NCBI RefSeq assembly: GCF_035046485.1
Contig: NC_085138.1
Span: 341,322,263 to 341,386,262, forward strand
DNA: 64,000 bases
Reading direction: 5' to 3'
DNA from: Aedes albopictus
Taxonomy: Eukaryota; Arthropoda; Insecta; Diptera; Culicidae
The notes under the pieces were generated by a model. It was not told where the DNA came from. It saw nothing but the letters and a program-made list of their open reading frames with translations, and ran no database searches. Position numbers and translations under genes: made by a program. Below, piece by piece: positions 59,111-64,000 of this stretch; position 1 is the stretch's first letter, and each line of letters starts with the position of its first letter.

Positions 59111-60598
59111 AAAATCCATCACACATCTTACCAGTAATCAGCCGAAGCATTACAATGACCTTTTTATGGAATATGCTACAAATTTTGGAATTCAACCAGC
59201 AGGCATCTACCATAAAATCTCGGTAAGGAAGTCATTAGAAATGTTGAAAAAAAATTGTTAGAACATTTTGAGGGAAGATCTGGTGAATGAGCAGTTTGCA
59301 TGCATCCGCCAAAAATGTTTTCATTTCTAAGGGATCTGTAAAAAATATCGCCAGAAAATCACTCCGAATAATCTGCTTATCGTGATCATCGACAAAGCCA
59401 GGGATATTTACAGAAAAAAAGTAGTCAGAAAGGGAAGTATGAGATTACGATAAATATATAGAACTAAGTATATCGTGAGGTATGCTTTGGCGCTAATTTG
59501 GGGGCTTCACAAAACAATTTTTTGATATGAAGTGCTCCGCGTGTCAAAAGGCTGAAAACCCCTGTATTATAAGTCATCATGATAGAAACTGTAAGATTTA
59601 AACTGATTAATTGTTAAAAAATACAATTTAAAAAAAATGTACATAAAATCGAGGTAAAATGTACATAAAATCGAAGTACATAAAATCGAGGGTCTATATA
59701 ATCGAGGGTCCACTAAATCGAGGTATACCTGTATACATTCTTTGGGAAAGTTGTAGCTTTAAAATTGACCGATCTAGAGATATTTTTCTAAATGAGCTTA
59801 GGGTGGTACAAGGAAACCCGGTTTTCTGACATTACCTTTTTCAGTTTCGATTTTTCATCAAAGCCGCCCAAAAAATACTTGTAGAGCATTTGAAGACGCG
59901 TCGTTTCGTGTTGTGCATGTCTTTAAAAAAAATCATAGTTTTTTGAAAAGGTGATATGTATCATAAAAATATCTTTTGCGCGCATTCAAAAGAAGAAATG
60001 TTGTTATAAAAAATTAGAGGGGTGTTATTTTTGTAACTCAAGCAAAAATACTTGAAAAGCGCCTATTTTTTTTTTCTAGAAAATCATCAATATTTTTGAA
60101 TGGAATGACGTAGCAACATTCTCAGCGCACGAAAATGCGCGTTTTTGGAAGCTCCAGAAGTGGGTTTAGACTACTTTGATGAGAAATTTGTAACAAAAAA
60201 GCAATATAGCAATAAAACGATTTGTTCAAGCTTGACCCCATAAAAACTATGGGGAAATGCTCCAAATTGGTCAAAATAGTTAAAACGCTTAATCTCTGTT
60301 TCAAATTTGTTATCAAAGTTGTCTAAGAACCATTTTTAGAGCTCAGAAAAACGCACTTTTTCGTGCGCTGAGAATGTTGCTAAGTCACTCCGTTCAACAG
60401 ATATTGATGATTTTCTAGAATTAATAAGCACTTCAAATATTTTATACTTGAGTTACAAAAATAACACCCCTCCAATTTTTTGATATGTTTTATAACAATA
60501 TTTCTTTTTGTGAATGCGGGCAAAAGATATTTTTTATGTTTGCCCCAACCCATCATATTACCTTTTCAAAAAACTATGATTTTTTAAGAAAAACACCT

Positions 60599-60753
60599 CC
60601 CAGTCAACACACGATCGTATATGATGTTGAATAGGATGCAAAAGTGGAGGCGATATACGCACACTTTACACGCGGTTAAATGGAAGCATGTATGCATATG
60701 GCCTTCAGTTTAGCATCCTATTCAACATCATATAAGACTTTGTGTTAGCTGGG
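60599..60753. mobile_element. Small MITE with CCCAGTCAACAC ends, 155 bp
   Basis: Left CCCAGTCAACACA plus ATATGATGTTGAATAGGATGC; right GCATCCTATTCAACATCATAT plus TGTGTTAGCTGGG. It interrupts the right arm of the large foldback element. The target duplication is unclear. Confidence 0.7.
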
Positions 60754-60837
60754 CTGTTACTATTGAACCAAAGGAGATAACGACCATCTCAACGCACGAA
60801 AAGACGCGTCTGCAAATGCTCTACAGGGATTCTATTA

Positions 60838-60975
60838 CATTTCCCGGAAAATCATTTTCCGAAAAGACATTTTCCGGGAATCATTTCCCGGAATGTCCCA
60901 TTTCCCGGAAACCCATTTTCAGGAATGGAACATTTCCTGGAAATCCATTTTCCGGAATGGAAGATTTCCCGGAAA
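60838..60975. promoter_or_regulatory. Left cluster of STAT-type palindromes
   Basis: I count five exact TTCC(C/G)GGAA sites plus several one-base variants (TTCCTGGAA, TTCCGGAA) in about 140 bp. The sequence matches the Drosophila Stat92E consensus TTCNNNGAA. They may instead be transposase-binding repeats; function is inferred only. Confidence 0.45.
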
Positions 60976-61889
60976 ACTGTTATCGCTATTCCCAGACTCA
61001 TTAAATTTCAGCCTTTTTATGACATACGCAATAATTGACTTATTTTGGTTGGTTTTCGTTGAAGAATTTAAGCAGGGCTTTGAGCGTTATTTCCAAATCT
61101 TTGACAAAACATTTAAAAATATTAGCAGTTATGATGCCAACAGTTTTATCACTGCATCTTAAACGAACAGGAAAATGAGGGAAAACTTTCAATGACAATT
61201 CTTGCAGCAATAATTCCAAAAGATAACTTTCGAAAGAAAACAAAAGAAAGGAAAAATATCTAATAAGATGGTAGTGGTTGAATTTTGCGCATAGTTTGTA
61301 AACAGTAGGTATACTCTTGGTCTAAAGTTTCTTACTTTTTACGAGCTCTATAGGTGGGATGCAGATTAGTCAAAATTAGCACAAGAAATGAAAAAGTCGG
61401 CTCATCTTTCGACGACGCTTCTGAAACCTACACATCAGACGCAAACAAAAAAAAAACTAAAATAAAACGTTGAAATGAAAAAATAAATGAGAGACGAAAT
61501 GTCAAATTTCAAAAACAGGGAAGTCAATGAATGACTGTATCAAAGAAGAGTATACTGCATTAAATTGATATGTAGCACTCACCCTCTTACACCCTCTTAT
61601 TGTTTCTCTCATATGTTTTTTGCCTTTTTGATACTAAACCTTAAAAACTGTAAATAACGAGAGGCCAACTTCAAGTTTTTGCCTAACGACTGAGTTTGGC
61701 TTATAAGGCCGAAAATACATTTGGCCACATTATTACTAAGCCAAATTGTCATTAGGCTAGATTGAAATGAAAGCGATCGAAAAACAGGCCTCGAAAAAGG
61801 GAAGAAGGGAAAATCTCTAAAGGTGCAATTGACAGTTTGGCAATTAAACAACTTTGAAACAGTCTAACTTGAAAGAACAACATATTTGT

Positions 61890-62110
61890 AAGAGAATCGC
61901 CAATTAAATACGCAACGGTGTAACTAGAAAAAAAACAGCCTATTAAATAAAGAAGGGCAACTCTCCTATATATAATGCAACAAGTGCCAATAAAATACAT
62001 GTTGGTAACCATGTGTTTTATTGGCACTGCTTTCTATATAGGAGATTTGCCCTTCTTTATTTAACAGGCTGTTCTTTCTAGTTACAACGTTGCATATTTG
62101 ATCGCTGGCA
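61890..62110. mobile_element. Hairpin inside the 1.94-kb element
   Basis: CTATTAAATAAAGAAGGGCAA and GTGCCAATAAAATACATG return inverted as CATGTGTTTTATTGGCAC and TTGCCCTTCTTTATTTAA. It may be a separate inserted MITE or part of the parent element. Confidence 0.6.
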
Positions 62111-62617
62111 TAACTAATAACTTTATCTGACCATTTTTGTTCTCTTGAAAATGGGTTGTTCTTTCTGGTCGAAAGAACAACCCCTTTCTAAAGAAGGGAA
62201 AACACCAGATAGAAATCATAAATTTGGAGCGAATCAATTCTGTAACGATACATTGTTGGAAAGAACAGACTGTACATTGAAGAAGGGCAAATCTCCTATG
62301 CAGTTAGCAGTTCAACTATACAAATGCACCTAGAACTGCCTTTGACGAAAAGGAAGAACAATTTGTTACTGAAAAGCCAGTCAAAATATATCCATTCGGC
62401 TCAACGATGCTGGCTCTACATTGTAAAGTGAACTGAAACGAGAATCTGAGTTCCATTCATTTATTAAGTTCTACAATCTTGAAAAAAAATATAAAAAAGT
62501 TTTAAGGCTCGATTTTCTGGAAATTGATCATCAACTGATAAAATTAGTCGTAATAAGAATCAAAAAAACCAGATCATGTTTAAAGATTCTAAAATATCTC
62601 TTCTGGTTTTCCTAGAA

Positions 62618-62746
62618 TTGCCTTTCCGGGAAATTAGGCATTCCGGGAAATTAGGCATTTCGGAAAATGAAGCATTCCGGAAAATGGTTTTCCGGGAAAT
62701 GGGGTATCCGGGAAATGATTTCCGGGAAATGTCTTTCCGGGAAACA
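62618..62746. promoter_or_regulatory. Right cluster of STAT-type palindromes
   Basis: I count five exact TTCCGGGAA sites plus variants in about 130 bp, the mirror of the left cluster. The same two readings apply: JAK/STAT-type sites or transposase-binding repeats. Confidence 0.45.
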
Positions 62747-62958
62747 GTATAAAACCGCTGTACAAGTGTTTCTTGGGCGGCTTTGATGAAAAATCGAAAC
62801 CGAAAAAGTTAATGACAGAAAACCAGTTTTTCTTGAACCATCCTAAGCTTATTAAGAAAAACATCTCTAGATCGGTCAATTTTACAGCTACATAAAAACT
62901 GTCTTCAACAAACTTGCTCAAAATTGATAGATCTACAACTTTCCCGAAGAATGTATAT

Positions 62959-63143
62959 AGGGGAACTTACGTATTTTCGGCAGCTTTGTTCTCTTCTTCA
63001 TGGATTTTTTTAATCTGTTGATCTCAGCGTTAGCCTCAAATCCTTGCCAACCAAGCTGAGTTATATGTACAAAATTCAGGCAATTAAGCAAACAAAAACC
63101 CCCCATAACGAAGAGAACAAACCTGCCGATAATACCCTTTGTC
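62959..63143. mobile_element. MITE with TCGGCAGNTTTGTTCTC arms
   Basis: GTATTTTCGGCAGCTTTG and TTCTCTTC near 62970 return inverted as GAAGAGAACAAACCTGCCGA near 63110. It interrupts the right arm of the large foldback; the SINE has inserted at or next to its right end. Confidence 0.6.
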
Positions 63144-63418
63144 TCTCTCTCTCTTCTTGGCGTAACGTCCTCATTGGGACAATGCCTGCTTCTCAGCTTA
63201 GTGTTCTATGAGCACTTCCACAGTTATTAACTGAGAGCTTCCTCTGCCAATGACCATTTTGCATGCGTATATCGTGTGGCAGGCACGAACATACTCTATG
63301 CCCAAGGAAGTCAAGGAAATTTCCTTTACGAAAAGATCCTGGACCGACCGGGAATCGAACCCGTCACCCTCAGCATGGTCATGCTGAATACCCGTGCGTT
63401 TACCGCCTCGGCTATATG
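63144..63418 (-). mobile_element. tRNA-derived SINE, nearly complete
   Basis: On the minus strand the head has an A-box-like TAGCCGAGGCGG and a B box GGTTCGATTCCC, the internal RNA polymerase III promoter of tRNA-derived SINEs. The body contains GGAAATTTCCTTGACTTCC; the tail is an (AG)n run. CCCTTTGTC at 63135-63143 and again at 63419-63427 is a target duplication. It resembles the tRNA-related SINEs of Aedes (Feilai or Gecko), but I cannot choose between them. It would be transcribed by polymerase III and mobilised by a partner non-LTR element. Confidence 0.8.
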
Positions 63419-63550
63419 CCCTTTGTCATCCTAGTTATTTTTGCATTTTTTTTTATTTAATAAAAAAGTTTTGTTTCCAATTTCTTTGAAAATATGGACC
63501 ACCCTAATTTACATATACATTGGAAAGAGGCCCTTATTATTGGGAACACC

Positions 63551-63856
63551 TATGTAGAAGACCATATTTGTCTAAAAATACATTTGAAGGCATTGAATTC
63601 ATCTTTCCTCGTAAATTTGGTATGGAAGCTAATTTAGAAATTAGTAATATGCCATGAGGCGTTAGGCGAGGTGCAAGAATGAATTCGATCATTATTGGTC
63701 GGTGCTTGGAGAGACGGAAATTAGATTAAAACCTCACATAGTTGATTACCATCTGTGAAAATTTCATTCAAATTGGTGTAGACATACAAGTTATGATTAT
63801 GCATAAATAATACACGAAAAATATTAAGATTCATAGGAGTCTTTGAAGGGCTTTAC
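63551..63856. other. Unassigned AT-rich sequence
   Basis: No gene was recognised. The phrase ATTTCATTCAAATTGGTG is reminiscent of the conserved interior of the TA-target foldback elements. Confidence 0.5.
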
Positions 63857-64000
63857 CACAGACAAACAGACGTAATACCTTGAACGATTTTCATGGAAAT
63901 CCATCGCCCAATTCACACTACCATCACCTGGTGGAAAAGTTGCACGAATCACTGTGTTGTGCAATATCGTCAACAGAAGGTGCTAGTGTGAAACGTCAAA
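63857..64000 (+). mobile_element. Start of a MITE with CACAGACAAACAGACG terminus, cut by the window end
   Basis: It shares CACAGACAAACAGACGTAAT and the following CACTACCATCACCTG region with the copy at 52402. It runs out of the window. Confidence 0.45.

Larger units (their letters stand above)
56079..59731. mobile_element. TA-target element with CAGGTATACCTCGATTT ends, 3.65 kb, filled with old satellite
   Basis: Ends CAGGTATACCTCGATTTAGT and ACTAAATCGAGGTATACCTG, with TA at 56077-56078 (shared with the preceding element) and 59732-59733. Subterminal ACATAAAATCGA motifs occur at both ends, a usual transposase-binding arrangement. The terminus resembles pogo/Tigger-type elements. Instead of a transposase gene the interior is largely degenerate 12-bp-type repeat (56455-59110) plus a small MITE. 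No intact frame is present. Confidence 0.8.
60824..62760. mobile_element. TA-target element with subterminal TTCCCGGAA clusters, 1.94 kb
   Basis: Left end CAGGGATTCTATTACATTTC, right end (inverse) CAGCGGTTTTATACTGTTTC. TA at 60822-60823 and 62761-62762. The opposite arm of the host foldback near 59882 has the uninterrupted sequence with one TA. Next to each end lies a cluster of TTCCCGGAA/TTCCGGGAA palindromes (60838-60975 and 62618-62746). The interior is non-coding and includes a hairpin at 61890-62110. Confidence 0.85.
54258..63550. mobile_element. Ancestral foldback element split by at least six nested insertions
   Basis: The pieces, left to right, are 54258-54288, 55065-55135, 59732-60598, 60754-60823, 62761-62958 and 63430-63550. 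Read outward from a centre near 60240, left and right pieces are inverted copies in matching order: for example GGTCCATATTTTCAAAGAAA (55082) with its inverse at 63480, TTCATCAAAGCCGCCCAA (59854) with 62775, and ATCATAGTTTTTTGAAAAGG (59932) with 60560. Without insertions it would be about 1.36 kb. Its own superfamily is not clear. Confidence 0.8.

Noticed and set aside
63340..63418. A true tRNA gene, from the A- and B-box-like motifs
   Set aside because: The spacing and downstream body match a SINE with an (AG)n tail and target duplication, the acceptor stem is not formed, and a second decayed copy exists at 20970.

Overview
This is about 64 kb of eukaryotic, probably Aedes mosquito, DNA. I infer the genus from the families present: LOA-clade (Lian-like) non-LTR retrotransposons with RNase H, a CR1-like retroposon, many TA-target foldback elements, piggyBac-, hAT- and PIF/Harbinger-type MITEs, a tRNA-derived SINE, and intron-like sequence with no conventional gene. 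I found no host protein-coding gene, rRNA, tRNA or CRISPR. The long reading frames belong either to retrotransposons or to a tandem repeat whose unit has no stop codon in any frame.

Layout. 1-2080: unassigned AT-rich sequence. 2083-4086: a foldback element and a piggyBac-type MITE. 4400-5960: a degenerate satellite of roughly 100-160 bp units. 6697-11990: a two-ORF LOA-clade retrotransposon on the minus strand, broken by one nonsense codon, one frameshift and a nested retroposon tail. 13141-18190: two same-strand copies of a second, Lian-like LOA family, both 3'-truncated. 18480-20650: an old 12-bp-type tandem repeat. 20970-22500: SINE remnant and a hairpin.

22766-50408 is dominated by a 23-bp satellite (about 21 kb in five blocks). 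Its unit is a hairpin: stem CAGGATTC, 5-nt loop, stem GAATCCTG, 2-nt spacer. Blocks differ in loop, spacer and orientation, one block has changed to 26 bp, and there are higher-order duplications of about 0.33, 0.62 and 3.0 kb. A 188-bp perfect direct duplication sits at the left of the first block and 0.4 kb beyond its right end. A CR1-like element with an uninterrupted 847-codon frame is inserted in the satellite at 44.04-46.75 kb.

52.4-64.0 kb is a nest of DNA transposons: a solo LTR, a hAT-type MITE with an exact 8-bp target duplication, and an ancestral foldback element (about 54.26-63.55 kb) cut by at least six later insertions. The foldback's two arms supply empty-site controls for two of these insertions. 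One nested element carries two clusters of TTCC(C/G)GGAA palindromes, the Drosophila STAT consensus.

No genes here act together as a pathway. The biology is repeat turnover: retrotransposition, TA-target DNA transposition, and satellite birth, loop diversification and higher-order amplification. Positions and counts were read by eye and may be off by a few bases except where a motif or target duplication fixes them.
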